Assembly (NCBI RefSeq): GCF_040581485.1
Contig: NC_090129.1
Span: 1,226,501 to 1,290,500 of the forward strand
DNA: 64,000 nt
Direction of reading: 5' to 3'
Source of the DNA: Linepithema humile
Taxonomy: Eukaryota; Arthropoda; Insecta; Hymenoptera; Formicidae
Below the pieces are notes generated by a model that was not told the origin of the DNA, did no database searches, and was given only the letters and a program-made list of their open reading frames with translations. Positions 1 through 14,400 of this stretch are shown piece by piece. The first letter of the stretch is position 1. Each line of letters opens with the position of its first letter. The position numbers and the translations under genes are program-made.

Positions 1-559
1 AATCCTACTGCTTTAAAATAAATGTCATAAAAGTGTTTTTTATATTATATAAATTTTATATTTATGGCTATATTTAGAATTATATTTTTCTTTGCGGTAA
101 TATAATATAAGAGAATGGTAAAGACATGCATATTGTAAGAATCGTTAGTTTTCATTGGTAACATTTGTTAAATGGCGTAGCATACAGTATTATTAGTAGC
201 AGCTGCTTATTGAAGTTGTAACAGAATAGCAGTATATATATTGATAGTTTAAGTTGCATAATAAGACTACATTCAATAGAACTATTGTTTTATAGATACA
301 TGTGTTATTCAAATTTTCCTTAATTCATAAAATGACATATACATTCTAAATAATATATTTAAAAAATAATATTAATATTTTAAATATTTTTACAACATAT
401 GACCAGACAATAGAATCAAATTTATCAGCAGTATACATATATTTTTCTTGAATGAGTTAAATTAATTAAATTATTTTAAATATTTTTTCTGTTTCTAGTT
501 AATATAGATAATTGATTTCTTACCATAATAATTTTAAAATATTACTGTTTCTTTTTCAG
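1..559 (+). other. Upstream intron of the adenylyl cyclase gene
   Basis: This AT-rich stretch has no convincing coding frame. It ends in a pyrimidine-rich acceptor (ctttttcag, 551-559) 18 bases before the cyclase start codon. It is therefore read as an intron inside the 5' untranslated region, with the promoter and first exon lying left of the window. I see no repeat or RNA gene in it. Confidence 0.6.
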
Positions 560-577
560 TTCTATTCGATCGTCAAT

Positions 578-3500
578 ATGACTCCTGATTTGAATCGGAA
601 ACGTGGCTCGTCTGTCAGCTTTACCAGAGCTAAGGATGATAGTGAAGATGCTGAGGATGAGATTCACATATCTCTGGCACCATATGTACAGACATACCTG
701 GCACACAGTGGTCAGGGCTTAGGATGCTGCGGTGTCAATCTGCCTGTGCCGTTTGAACGTGCTGCCCCAAGATCCTGGTGGAACCCTAGATTCGACTCGG
801 AAATTCTCGAGGAGCAGTATAGAAGAAGTGCCTTTCCTCAAATTAGATTAAGATTTCGGTTAGTAATATTAATACACAATTCGTATACGCATGCATATTT
901 ATGAACATTAATATGTGTTATGAATCTACTTACATGATTTTATTATTGTATTCTCATTCTTCTGTCAAAAAAAAAAAAAAAAAAAAACAAACAAAAAAAC
1001 AAACAAAAAAACAAAAAAAAACGGTTCTGACTGTTTATTATTTCTTGCAGATATGCTCTCACATATATCCTTCTGGTGTCCTTATGTTGGCTGGTGTATT
1101 TTGTGATAATTGGAATAGAAAACAGTACATCAACATGGGCAGCGATAGCGGGCGCCTTCGGTATTGTCGGCGCCATGGTGTCGGGCGTGCTTTATTTGAC
1201 GTATACGGATTACTACAAATCCTACGTACAGCCGATTTCCCTAGGAGTCGCGTTCATGCTCTGTTTCTTGTCCTTACTCTTCCTCGCCGTGGTACCGCCT
1301 CACATGGGCGGTCTGACTCAGGTCGGACACTTCGCCTTGTGCTCGGAGATCTTATTAGTTATTTATACGGTGCTACCGATGCCGCTCTACGCCTGCGTGG
1401 GAATATCTACGCTCTACTCGTTCATGTTTGAGTTCTTGACTGCCTATCTGTACGGCTCGAGTGACGCACGACAGAGATTCTACGCGAGCGAACGAGTCGC
1501 GCAAGATAGTACCATAGGAATGAACAACGCGACGGCGGAGGGGGAGAGATTGTCGGCACCCGTACCCTCGTCTTTAAAGGATCCTTCAATTGTTGCTGGT
1601 CTACAGAATGTGATACGTAATATTAGTGATTTTACTATAGCAGTTAGCAGTACGGAGGCGACGTCGACGCCGCACGAAGGCAGAAACATAATAAACATGG
1701 GATCAAGCTTCTCGGAGCACCGAATGATGGCTCAAAAAATGCAAAGCGCTCTAAGCGACGCGAGTATCTTAACGAGATTAAACTCGAGCGTCTCAACCGT
1801 ATCGCCTATAGATAATTATATTAGCGACAACATGTTCGCCGATGATATTAATTTCTCCACGAATCTCGCGATAAGGATCTTGATGCAGATTTGCATCCAC
1901 TTGATAGGCTTGCACATCCTGATAATGACCTTTGTGAGGATGCGCGGCACATTCATGAAGGTCGGCCAGTCCCTACTGGTCCGCCGACAGCTGGAGGTGG
2001 AGAAGCAGTTGAAGGAGAAGATGATACACTCGGTGATGCCGCCGACGGTCGCGGATTGGCTCATGGAAGAGAGCGAGCGCGAGAGGGAACGGGAGGACTC
2101 TCTGAAGAAGGGCTCGATACCGTCCAACAATACCGACATCCGCTCGTTGTTTCGCCCCTTCAACATGCACTCGATGGAGGACGTCAGCATCCTGTTCGCC
2201 GACATCGTCGGATTCACCAGGATGAGCTCGAACAAAACCGCGGAGGAACTGGTCGGCATACTCAACGATCTCTTCGAACGCTTCGACGATCTCTGCGAGC
2301 ATCACGGATGCGAGAAGATCTCCACGCTGGGGGACTGCTACTATTGCGTGAGCGGGTGTCCCGAGCCGAGGTCCGATCACGCCAAATGCTGCATAGAAAT
2401 GGGGCTAGGTAGTGTTAGATAATTTCAATCACAAAACTAGTATAACGTTGTATAATTTTTTGTACGATAATTCACAAAAATTATTTATAGCTCTAATTTT
2501 CAAATAGTTTTCAATTTGCCCGCTGTTCATTTTAACAGCTATGATCGAAGCGATAAAGCAGTTCGACATCGAGAGACGAGAGGGCGTGAACATGAGAGTG
2601 GGTGTGCACACGGGCACCGTACTCTGCGGACTCGTGGGCACCAAGAGATTCAAGTTCGACGTGTGGTCGAACGACGTGACCCTGGCGAACAAACTGGAGA
2701 GCACGGGAAAGCCCGGCCGCGTTCATCTAAGTGAGAATACATTGAGATTTCTGGGAGATCAATATATCACAGAAGACGGAGAAATATTAAATGGTGAATA
2801 AGACAATATCATATAAAAAAAAAAAAGAAAGAAAGATCTGAATTTTACAATTCGCTCGCGAACTCTTATTGTTTCAGGTGTGAAAACTTACTTCATCAGA
2901 GCCCGCAAATCCGACTTTGTGAATCAATTTATCACGAACATCACGTCGCCCAAGAGTATCTCGCCGTTGTTGCAGTCGCGAAGTCGTCTGGCGTCGTGCA
3001 ACCAGCAGGCTAAGCCGCGGCATCATTATCTCCATATGATTACCAATGCGAGCAGCTACAGGATGAAGGCTAACTCCTTGCCTAGTATCTTGGATTCTGA
3101 GAACGACGGGGACACCATGGACGAGAAAGAGGACTCGAACAAGAGCCCGACGTCCACCGCTAGTTACGGCAAGAAGAAACTGCGGAATAAACCGTGGAGG
3201 TATCTGCAGAGGCAGCGAACGACCGAGGAAATGACACCGCTCGAGATAGAAGAAGGAAGGAACATCGCTATGGAACAAGCGAAACCCGATTTTCAAACCT
3301 ATCAGGAATGCAATGGATTTAGGCGGGTTAGTGATTTTATTCTACCAACCGTTTATATCGAAATGGTAAATCGCTGAGGGCGTCGCAGATAAAAATTCGA
3401 GAGAAATCGAGCATGTGAAATCCAAATTTGACTTTTTCTTCTTCACGCTGTCAAACTTGTTAGATTTCGTATGTGAGATGTTTGAAATTACATTTTCATA

Positions 3501-5785
3501 TAAAATGCAGATAAATTAATGAAAAAAATTAGGTAAATAAAACAGCTAAAATAAGTAAAATTTATCCAGATTTTTGGCCATTACTTAAAAAATTCTGCAA
3601 CAATATCGCTCAGCGGTTTATCGCTCGTGTATTCTTCACAATTATCAGTATATTAACGTTTAAATATAGTTTGCACTCATCGATCCGCAGGTTCCTTTGA
3701 ACAACGGTGTCGAAATGGATCCGAATCCTGTACCTTCTAGTCCTTTATTATCTGGTCAAGAGCCGATTAGTCACGCTTCTTCCATTTGCAGTAGGAAAGA
3801 TTCTGGAATCAAGAGCAACAGCAGACGGAGTAGTATTCAACAGCAGGTATTTTTTTTTTCCTCAAACTAGCATTCCTTTCATATATTTTTGACCGCTTCA
3901 CACATTTTTTTCTTACGATTCGCAGTTGTTTCTGATGAACGGCATGGCCCAGGGTGATCTGTTGGGACACAGAGTCAGCGGTTATTACACTTCTAGCTCA
4001 ACATTGAACTCCACTCACGAGCCCTCATCGTCGGTGCCTCCTTATCCGTTTCCTCCGATGGTAACCGACACGTTCGGCGCGTGCTTTCATAAATTACGGA
4101 AGCAATCCGATCTCCAACTGATCAGGTGAGCTTAGATTGTAGGAAGAATTTGATGAATTCTATTCAGGCCAATCTGTCTAAGAAGAGATTCTTAAAGGTG
4201 CGTCCAGGACAACGTGAGCTCGCAGCGCTCGTACTTCGTCAAGCCGCCTCTTTCGAGCGTCACTCTCTTCTTCAGGAACGAAGAGATGGAGAAGGAGTAC
4301 CGGGAGAATGCGCACAAGGTCAGCGAGGGTATCGGCGACAATCCGCCCACTTTGGCGACCTCGAGATTCAACACGTACTTCGACATTCTGATATCCGCTC
4401 TTGTCTACACGGCCATCACGATCTCGCTTTTCCTGCTGTGCAAGCAGTCGGCTTACTACACGGCGTTCTCGGTGCTCGCCATCACCGTCCAGGTGATCGC
4501 GGTGTCGCTCTGCATCCGTCAACTCCTCTATCCGAACACCGCACACGCGACGTTCACGCAGAGGATCTTCAAGTTCTTCTCACGCTGGTACCCGTGGCAT
4601 GCGTGCGGCGCGATCCTGGTCGGCCTGCCGATTATCTCCATCCTGCTCAACTTCACGTGCAACAGCTCGCGCCTCAGCAACTTCGAGTATTACTACAGCT
4701 ACCTGATCTTCGTCGGGCTGGTGCACTTCTGCAACTTCACGCAGCTCAACTGCTGGATGAAGAATCTGCTCGTCACCCTCGCCGGCGGGCTGTTCGTATG
4801 CCTCGTGGTGAGTCACATATCACCGTATCAGCGGGGGAATCTTAGCGATAATCGCACGCAGCCGAGCGATCCGCCGAGCGCCACGAGAGATCTCGCCGCC
4901 TCGTCGTTCGCGCAGCAGGAAGTGGCCTGGCGCGCCACGTACAACGAGAGATTGTACAATTCCGAGATTTATCTGGATATGATGTTGCTGTTGTTTCTGG
5001 TCTGGTTTCTGAATCGCGAGTTTGAGATCAGTTACCGGCTGTGCTTCCACGGCAACGCGGTGGCGGCGCGCGACAAGACGCGCGTCCAATCGATGAAGAA
5101 TCAGGCGGACTGGCTGCTGCACAACATCATACCCAAGTACGTGGCCGACCAGCTGAAAACCACCGCGAAATACTCGCAGAATCACAAATCCGTGGGCATT
5201 ATTTTCGCCAGCATCGTCAACTTCAACGAGCTGTACGACGAGTCGTATCTGGGCGGCAAGGAGTATCTGCGCGTGCTCAACGAGCTCATCGGCGATTTCG
5301 ACGAATTGCTGGAGAGGCCGGAGTTCGCGAACGTCGAGAAGATCAAGACGATCGGCAGCACCTTCATGGCCGCGAGCGGCCTGAATCCGCAGGTGCGGCA
5401 GCAGAGCGAGCACGAGTACACGCATCTGTTCCAGCTGCTGGACTTCGCCGTGGCGATGCACAAGGTGATATACGACTTCAACCGGGACCTGTTGGGCTTC
5501 AAGCTGATCCTGCGAATCGGCTTCAACTACGGCGACGTGACGGCGGGCGTGATCGGCGCCACCAAGCTGTATTACGACATCTGGGGCGACGCGGTGAACA
5601 TAGCGTCGAGGATGGACTCCACTGGGGTCGCCGGAAGGATTCAGATTGCCAGTAATTGTCTGGACGTCCTGTCGGAACGATACGAGTTCGAACCGCGCGG
5701 ACAGGTTTACGTGAAGGGAAAGGATAACATGGATGTGTTCCTATTGATAGGCAAGAAGCAGGTCGCCGGCGGAATCGACGCTTGA
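578..5785 (+). CDS. Ac13E: Adenylyl cyclase type 9-like (Ac13E class)
   Basis: Membrane enzyme that makes cAMP from ATP downstream of G proteins. Seven exons (578-858, 1051-2408, 2539-2793, 2878-3326, 3691-3846, 3926-4125, 4198-5785) sum to 4287 bases, giving 1428 aa in one frame. The first ATG after the 559 acceptor is used. A soluble N-terminus of about 94 aa is followed by the first membrane block starting ALTYILLVSLCWLVYFV. The C1 catalytic domain starts near residue 470 and carries both metal aspartates, D478 in DIVGFT and D522 in LGDCYY. A long serine-rich C1b linker covers exons 4-6. The second membrane block starts near residue 958. The C2 domain (about 1230-1428) has FASIVNF in place of the metal motif, and N1367 and R1371 in NIASR, as expected of C2. 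The linker text CVQDN...YFVKPP matches the type 9 subfamily, not rutabaga. The acceptor at 4197 is the only one that keeps this frame. Splice sites were read by eye. Confidence 0.93.
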
Positions 5786-6914
5786 AACGTCGATTGCGCC
5801 GGTATTCTCGGCAACGAACGCATTTGACACTATTTGTAACCTGCATCGATCGATAGAGCCTGTCTATCCTTAATATTTGGATGTTTCGCGCTTTTAACTC
5901 GCGGACGATGTAGATATTTATTGCAATTTGAATTTTGAGGTAACACGTGATTAAATATCAGTAATCTACCCTTTTACCTTTCACTTTCAGATATTTCATT
6001 AAACATTTATATATTGTTGAAAGATAGATGCATTCTTCTTTAACAATGCTATATATTTAACGAAGTAATTAAAAATTAAAGAATTGCGAATAGATTTATG
6101 ATAAATATTTTATAATTTAATAACTCAAATTTTTTAATAGATGCGAAATTGTGTAAAAGAAACTATCCAAATGTGGACAGACTCGATACTGGCAATCGAT
6201 TCAGGCCGAAATATCAGATAGAGAGATGTCTGTGAATAGAGAGAGAGAGAAAGAAAGAGAGAGTGTGTGAGTGTGTGTGTGTGTGTGTGTGCGCTATATT
6301 TTTGCAAACAGTAGCAGTCGCGCTACTGAGAGAAATGTACTCGCCTTATTCGTTGACTGCTCAAACTAACGAAAGATATTTATTAACGAGAGATGTTATT
6401 ATTGTATTTTTGTAAATATTGAACGATGTGTACAACGCGAGAAAATATATATCACGGAGGACTATCCGAGATCTGCCTTTGTCTTGAGTACAAAACTAAG
6501 TCGGGGACGGAGGAGTCTTTTTTAAGAGCGTTTTACGTTAACGAGCATCGAAATGGAAATTATTTGTGTATATGTATTTGTGTAATATATAAATATATAT
6601 ATATATTTCGTATTATATCCTGATTCGCAGATTACGGGACACTGTATATATGTGTATGTATACGTCGTGAATGAATTTTGCGAATATGTATGTGTATATA
6701 TATATATATATATGTATAATTAAACGTCGAGTCTCGAAAGAACGATTATTTCTCACAGCACAAGCGATAGTGATAAACACTCGTGCTGCAACTCTGACAA
6801 ATTAATGTGGCATTCTATTATCGATATTCTAAGAGCAACAGCGAAGTGTATCGCGATAAAAAGTCAACGAAGCTCGATTTACCCCGTTAAATAAAACTTA
6901 CAAAGTGATAGAAA

Positions 6915-6947
<33 letters not shown>

Positions 6948-9900
6948 AAGAGAGAGAGAGTAAATTTTTACAATTTTGTCTTCCTCTTTGATATTGTAAC
7001 GCATGCATAAGTGGAAGCAAGGCAAAACGTTACAAGCTTAATCTGATGTGTGAAACGAAGATGAAATTTTCGTCTCGGAGCGATCGCAAATGATGAAACA
7101 TGATTTTACCAAAGACCGATTTCAAGTAACGATTCAGGTAGCGAACGCGTGCGTTTCGTGCGCGCGGATCACGCTTAGAATTTGCCGTAGATGCGACACT
7201 CGCCGCAAGAAATTATGCCGTAACACATTCCACAAACGTAGCTTCGCAAAATCCGCAAATCGAATGAACGATCCGCAACGAAAATATACCCGCTACGTCG
7301 GATTCCAAAGAGTATCTTACTGCATTTTCTTTTTAATCGATATAAGCGATACCGCGTTCGATGGAACTTTCTTTTTTTTTTTTCATGCTGTAGGAATAGT
7401 ATTTCTATATATGTATGTTGTGTATGTGTGTATATCTGTATACTCGCGCATTCTGAAAATCTGAGAAGTCTCAGCTTTCGAGGATTCATTCGAGAGACTG
7501 CGCTAACACAGGAACTTGAGACACGATGTTCGTATGCGCGATACACGATGCGAGTATCGACGTATCGGTCAGATTGACATTGGATGTCCGGAAGTAACGC
7601 GTTTATATCGACACAAGTATTCTAATCGTGGTTGTAATTTTAAGTAGCGTCTAACTAAACGAGATATTGTTCCGTGTGAACGCAACAGTGTCACGTGTAC
7701 GGCATGCATGTAAATATACGCTGTTATGTATTTATGATTTCTATGTTGAAGCATCCCTTCCGGGGGTGCTTGAGGGCGCTCGATGGGTGCTGTACAGAAA
7801 TTACTTCGTAATGTATCGCTTCGATTCGCCGTGAAACTTAATGTCAATCGTCTCCTCGAAGATCGCAGTCAATTATTAGTTTTCCTCTTTTGCGTCGAGA
7901 GCGTACGATAAGCCCACGGTGGTCTTTTCGCGTGCATTACGTTTCGTCAATTTGTGGTAGGGGCAGAACACGTTAACGAGATGTCGAATAAAATGTAAAT
8001 TGTATATTTACGGAACGTACACAAATCTTACGGAAAAGACAGAGAGACGCCAGGCTCTATATATTGACGTACATGTCATTATTGTCAATGCAATTTCTTT
8101 ATTACAATATTATATATATATACAAGATCATAACTGATTTCACTTCGAGCTGACGTACAAAAAACGCCAGCCAGGTCTTGTGATTCTCCGCCGCCCTCTC
8201 GCCTGGCATCGATAACTGTCAGATTCATAAACGTCATAAATGTCGCAATCCTTTCTTTGTTACACACACATACACATATATCTACGCGTGTGTATGTGTG
8301 CGCGCGTGTGTGTGTATGTATGAACGTTAATCATGAAGCCATCCGAGTAGTACTCGATACTTTCGGCATGTTTAACTGAGAATTGTGTAAGTGTGCAATG
8401 TGATGTTGTTGAATAGATCAAATTATCGATAATAAAGAATGAATTGTGTCACTGTGAAAACAACGTCATTTTGAATTCAATGATGTACATAATTTTGCCA
8501 GTCAACGATGACTGAAACTGGAGCAAGCGGGTACTTTTTGTAATACCTGAATGATTCTGAATTGATTATCCTATTAATTAATCATCCTGAATTGATTTCT
8601 CGTGCCATATATATCGTGTCGACTTTCACGTCGACGATGCTAGACGTGCATTGTTTTCGCGCGATGGCGTACACGAGTCTTCGCCGACGCGACACCGAGA
8701 AAGGGGGAGAGAGAAATTTCAAACACTTTACGACACGCTACGTAAAACTGGCAATGCGTGCTTATACCGAGAATTCCCGTTGTACAGTTTGGAGCATCGA
8801 AAGCTACTTTCCAAAAGCATTGGAATGAATCCACCCGAGTGGACAGCTTTTAACGCTCCTTAACTCTGTACAAGCTTGTCTCGTTTCGCGAAACGGCGCG
8901 ACAGAAGGGAAACGCTTGTTGCACCTTCGTCGCCGATGTTCCACTGATACAAAATTAAATGCTTTTATACGAAGCCGTCTCGTATTGCGACGGAATCCTG
9001 TCTTTGTTCAATTTGTAAATTGATGACCACTTTTCTCACATGATCTACGAATCGCACACTAAAGAATAAAAAAAAAAAAAAAAAAAAAAACGCGGTGGAA
9101 TGCTTGAGAAAGTAGCGTACGATGAAGGAATCTACGAATTTCAACGCGCCGCGCCGTGCAAGGCCTTGCGAAAAAGCAAACGTGCACGCGAGACACTAAA
9201 TTAAATATAATCGTAATTGTTTAAAAAGCACGGAACGCATTCTAGTCGAGCTAGAAGGCGAACGGGAAAACGAGAAGATAAAAAGAGTTTGTAAAAATCG
9301 ACTAAAACGTTTTTGATATGTGATATTGCAACGACAGTAAAATTTTGGTAGGGCAACCCGTGTGGGTGTGTATGTGTGTGTATGTGTGTGCGTGTATGAG
9401 TTTGAGACGCTCCTCTCTCGTCTTAAAAAAACATACTTATTTAATATTCTAGATACACGGAATTTCTTGGAGCGTTTCCGCGAGTTTTGCATGTCAAACT
9501 ACACGGGTGATCGGCCGCCTACACTCTCCAACGCACTAAATCGTCGTTTATTCGCATTTATATTAAGAATCGTAATGTACAAATGTCGCGTGCTCCCGCG
9601 CAGATCGCGTATTCTCGAGTTAAAACTGCCGTTTTCGATTCGCATTGTAAATATATAGTGCCGTGTAAATTTCATCAATTGTACCAGCCAGTCTCGATTT
9701 TTGCTTCGCGAGAAAACTCGGCTGTTAGGAAGACGTTGATCGACATTACTTTGTGGCGTCGCACACTTTTTCGGCGTCGATCTATGCCTTGGAAAAAATC
9801 AACGAATCGTATATAATATGAACATTCGAAACAAATATATATATATACATACATATATATATATATATATATATGTATAGACGAGCGATTACAATTCATT

Positions 9901-11095
9901 CTCTTCTACTCTGGTAAAGATCGCTATCAGATTTTATTGTACAATATGTATATACTTATATGTATAAATATATGACACCGATGTAATAAACTATACTTCC
10001 AAATCCTTAGGACGTTATAATACAATAGATTTGCTCCGTCTGGCTGCACCTTCCGAATTACAAATTTCTAGCTTTTTTCCTCAAAAACCGCGAACATGCA
10101 TTCGGTTTTAAGTACCGATAAGATTTGGAAAGCTCGCAGCTAAAGAGAGCAGATCTAGCTTGCTGTAGACACTGCGGACTTCAGAAACATAGCTTCATAA
10201 AAAGGAGGAAAAAAAAAAAAGGAAGGAAAAAGAATGTGGAACATACTACGGTTTTTCGGTTCGGCTCTTCGCAGAGCGTGCCGCGTCTTTTTGCTTTCTT
10301 CCTCATTTGCATAAAGTAGCGAGATGAGCGACTTTCTTAAGTCGCTCGCTTCAATATACACCGTTAAAAATTGTTATCAGTTTAACTACGCGTTATCCTT
10401 ATCACAATAGTCCATCACGTGCCGTTGTTCACTCCCTTCGCAACCCCGTTGAGCCTTCCCGTACGTAAAAGACGAACGTTCTGTGATGTATAAGTCTTCT
10501 GGAAATTGCTCTCTGCGCGATCGAAAATGGACGATTAAAGGGACGATAACGCGCCGAAACATCTCCATCGAGAAGACTCGGTCCCGAGTCAATGAGACCG
10601 ATCGAGACCGATCGAGCTCTCGTGCTTTCCCTCTTACATCCTTTAAAATTAATTACAATAAATAAAGAGTAACGACAGAACGCGCAATGTGAAGACTTAT
10701 TCTACACGTTATATCACCAAACTGCGTGCTGCATCTTCGTCAGTTTGAAATGTTCACAATTGATTTCAGAGTGAGGAAAGTGCAGAAAAAACTCGTGACA
10801 GTCACGCGTGTAGATATATCCATGATGAATCGAACGTGTACTTATCATTTATATCCGAGACTTATAGCGAGTTCGACTGGGCGCACATTAAATGCGCTTC
10901 CTCCCGACTTTCAGTTAGCCTTGTTTCTTTTACCATCATTGCGATCGAGTGTGAGCGATCAAACGGCGATTATTAGTAACGGCAATGCCAGTGCACGCCA
11001 GTCGAATTCGCTATTAATTTGAAGCACCTAGTGATTGAGTGAGGGCACGGCGTGCCCGAGGATTTCTCAAGTATCATCTCGATTTCCTACACTAT
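5786..11095 (+). other. Long non-coding stretch: probable cyclase 3'UTR plus intergenic DNA
   Basis: No open frame here looks like protein. They are short and low-complexity, and none can be joined to a neighbour. Several AATAAA signals on + could end the cyclase mRNA (about 6889, 7987-7992, 8431-8436, 9985-9990, 10661-10666). The region up to about 8460 is dense in simple repeats and is the most likely 3'UTR; long AU-rich 3'UTRs are common for insect cyclases. The part from 8460 to 11095 holds a poly(A) run (9068-9090) and nothing else I recognise. Confidence 0.5.
6236..6292. repeat. GA/GT microsatellite
   Basis: A compound run of GA followed by about ten GT units. Similar simple runs lie at 6916-6960 (GA), 8264-8320 (TG/CA mixed), 9361-9392 (GT) and 9836-9876 (TA). 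All fall in the non-coding stretch after the cyclase. Confidence 0.9.
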
Positions 11096-11297
11096 TGCAA
11101 CTTGTGACAAAACCTGCACACGTTACTTCTCATTTCATTATCATTTCGAGAGATGCTTTCACATTTTAATTACCGTTCGTTTGTGGCGTGCATTCGAAAA
11201 TTTTTCGAACGGTAATTAAAATGTGAAAGCATCTCTCGAAGTGATAATGAAATGAGAAGCAACGTGTGCAGGTTTTGTTACAAGTTGCAATCGCGTA
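11090..11297. repeat. Near-perfect 200-bp inverted repeat (hairpin)
   Basis: The left arm (about 11094-11190) and right arm (about 11203-11297) are reverse complements over roughly 90 bases with only a few mismatches. The loop is short and contains TGGCGTGCATTCGAAAA. It lies between the cyclase and exportin-5 genes and does not overlap coding sequence. It could be a small foldback MITE or, if transcribed, a long hairpin RNA. I see no clear terminal target duplication. Confidence 0.85.
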
Positions 11298-11498
11298 GTG
11301 ACACTTCGAATGCTTTAGACACAGTTCACAGAACCAGTGAATCTTTTCCGGCGAGAAGCGCTCTGTTTCAGCAATTAGGGACGAGCGCTTCTTTCTCCAG
11401 CATCTATGGCCATCTCTGAAGAGACACTTTTACAATAATTTATAATTGTTTATTGAGTTAGACCAGCGATGCAGAATGTGGCTTTCTAAAACTGTCTG
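11298..11498. other. Probable 3'UTR and flank of exportin-5
   Basis: This lies just past the exportin-5 stop codon at 11499-11501 on the minus strand. A minus-strand AATAAA is readable as TTTATT at about 11448-11453, roughly 45 bases past the stop, and would suit transcript cleavage. No other feature is visible. Confidence 0.5.
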
Positions 11499-14400
11499 CT
11501 ACGTAGGGCCAGCGAACAGAGCTGTTATTCCCGTATCGGCGGCGTTCTTCGAGATCTCGTCCACACGCACCGACTGAGGCTTGCCGAACACTTCTATTCG
11601 CGGTAAATTGTTTATTTTCACTTCCTTGCGGAACAATTGACCTACACTTCGGCCGATCAGCTATAAAAAACGCATTAATATCGATTGTTATTATTTGAAA
11701 CAAGAAAGCAATGAAGAAATTATGATAAATCTTGAAAGTTCACCATTTTACATATTACAAGAAAACGAGAAGGTTATTTTTGACCATTAATAAATATTTT
11801 TTATACAATCACATATGACTTTGATTGTACTAATATTGCTATAAAAAGATGAATTTAACGATCCATTTTTCTTCGTTCTTTAAAGAGACAGCTTTATTTT
11901 TCTAGTATTAATCACAAAAATCAAGTTCAATTGAAGTTTAATTTATGCGAACGTCGTCTGGATACGTCGCGGCTGCCTACCTGATTCGTAATTTTCTTAA
12001 AGAGGTCCTTCTTTCCCTTTTCAACCTTGTTGCCCTTCGTGCTAACCACTGCCATCTTCTCGTCGAAGCGCTGCAAGTCAACGGGATTGACTCCGGGGAT
12101 ATGCTGCATCACCTCGATGATATTAGGAAACTTGGGTCTGAGGCACTCGTAAACCTGCGCGCCGAGGGTGATGAGCGAGCCCTGGTTCGCCTCGTGCTGA
12201 CCGTGCAGTTGCAGACCTTGGAGAACGGCAACCATGATGTGCGCCGCCATGGCGGGAGTAAGACTGCCGTCGGCTGCCAGCGCCCGGACCACGGGCCCGG
12301 TCAACATCGTAGCCTTGAGACTCGCGTTCGAGTCGTTCCACGCAAGCGCCCTAAAATGCGACGGATGAATCATTGTCGACAAGATACGCCGGAGATAACT
12401 AATTTTTAATTTAACAGAACTTGAATATAAATTAATTTAATTTAAATTGATGTATATTTTTCATAATTTTACAATTATTTCTCCAAATATTTAATTACCC
12501 TAGTACGCATAAGACGACGCTGTGACATGTGGACGGGTGGCGCAGGACGAAGGCCCCCAGTTCGCTGACGACCTCGGCGACGATGCTGTTCCCTCGCGAA
12601 AGAGGTGGATCCACCGCCATTCCTCCGCTGTCCTCCATGCTGTCCGGCGGTGCGGCGTCGCTGGCGGCGCCGCCGACCAAAGCCACTTTCAGCACATCTA
12701 CGAAATCTCTGGTTAGATTTCTATTGAGCATGTCGTCGATAACTTCCTGCGTGTCGGTGTTTTCCTCGTCCAGACTGCCAGATTCGTAGAGACGCGCGAT
12801 GTATTGCCACTTTGAGCTTAATCTGTGACACACTGGAAAGAAAACGCGCGAGATACAAGGACGTTCGAGCTTGTTTGACGAAAAATGCGAAAATAGAGAC
12901 AATTAATCTGTGTCACTCACTGTGTGTGGACACGTGCGCCAATACAGGTACTAGTACGCTCTCGTAAAAAGCCGGCGGGCAGGAGTATATAAACGACTTC
13001 ATGAACACACGAATGATTGGGCGCAGTCTGTAATCCGGAATCGTCTGGAAAAGCACGAAGACGCATCTCTTGATTTGAGGTCCGAGAGAATGTACGATGT
13101 GAATTTCAATCGAAACATTGTTACATTACCTCCATATTCGAGAAAACTGAGTTCAACAACGCGGGCGCGAGGCCGGGCAACTGGTAGAAATCACGACCGA
13201 TCATATGGCAGCCGCTACCCAACATATGGTAGCAATGATCGTGAATCGTGCTGAGGAATGATTGCATTCGAACCAGACAAGTGCTCGAGGCTTGATCTGT
13301 TTCGGTGGTGTTGTCGCTGGTAAGATTCACGCCCAACAGGTTTGCCTTCTCCGATTCTAGAAGGCCGTGAGCATTCTTGTAACCCTGGAATAAAAATAAT
13401 ATTCAATAACTTGTTCCACAAAAAATTATTGAATAGAATTCAAAATATATTTAAAATTTTGTGAATAGAAAACTTTTGTACAAAATATATTCCGATTTTT
13501 CAAATGCTTCCTGTATTATGGCACATAAACTTATAAATAGATTTCTATCTCGAATTCTGTCGCAAATTATAGAGTGTCTAAGGTTTTAAACACATTTCCA
13601 GGCAAAATTTCAAATTATTGTACATAATATTATATGTAATATTAATAGCATTTTGTCAATTATGTCACCTCCGACAAGGCAGCGAGAGCAGCAGGGCTGA
13701 AGAGAGCGTTCATCGTCCGCAGAAGCGCGAAGAGCGTCGGCAGGATCGGGACGACGTGGGGCGTGGCGGGATTTCGATAAACAGGATTGCCGCTTTCACT
13801 GAGCGCGGCCACGAAACCGCCACGCGCAGCGCGATCGGGATCCTCCGGGATCGAGCACCGTTTCACCACACTCAGCACGGTGCAAATGCACATCATGAGA
13901 TCTCTGCGATTGCACCGCATCGGGTCCTCCAGTATATTCTCAACCGGCGGTCTGTCCAGCCCCACAAATTGCATGAGTTCCAACGGTCCTTTGAACCACT
14001 CCGCGCCCAGCGTGACAAACTTGCTGGACGCGTTGCCGATCACTTCCGCGACGAATCGCGTCTGCCTCTCGTAATCGCAGAAATGATTGGAGATGAGAAG
14101 CAGCGCCTCGTACAGCACGACGCTCTCGATTCGTGACAGCGGACTCGGCTCTCGCGTCAGACTCCGCACCATCGTGTGTATTTGCTCGAAAACTGGCAGC
14201 AGCAGCAGCGGATACTTGAGACTGATCTTCACCATGAGACTAGCCGCGTGCCGCCGCACGTTCTTGGTCGCGCGCGAGCGATTGCGCTCGTTCTCGCCGG
14301 GCGCCTCGAACACCAGCGCGGCGAAGATCTTGTCGAGAACGCGCGGCAGAATGGCGACACCCGGCATGGTCATCGCGCCGGTCGACATCGACAGAAAGAC

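Noticed and set aside
1816..2380. Long antisense open frames across the cyclase catalytic exon
   Set aside because: They mirror a GC-rich, well-conserved coding exon on +; no splice logic or known domain.
4820..5461. 213-codon antisense frame in the cyclase C2 exon
   Set aside because: Shadow of the sense frame; composition is histidine/arginine/glutamine-rich noise.
5786..11095. Small coding genes in the long cyclase downstream region
   Set aside because: Frames are short, arginine- or tyrosine-rich, cross simple repeats and cannot be linked by plausible splice sites.
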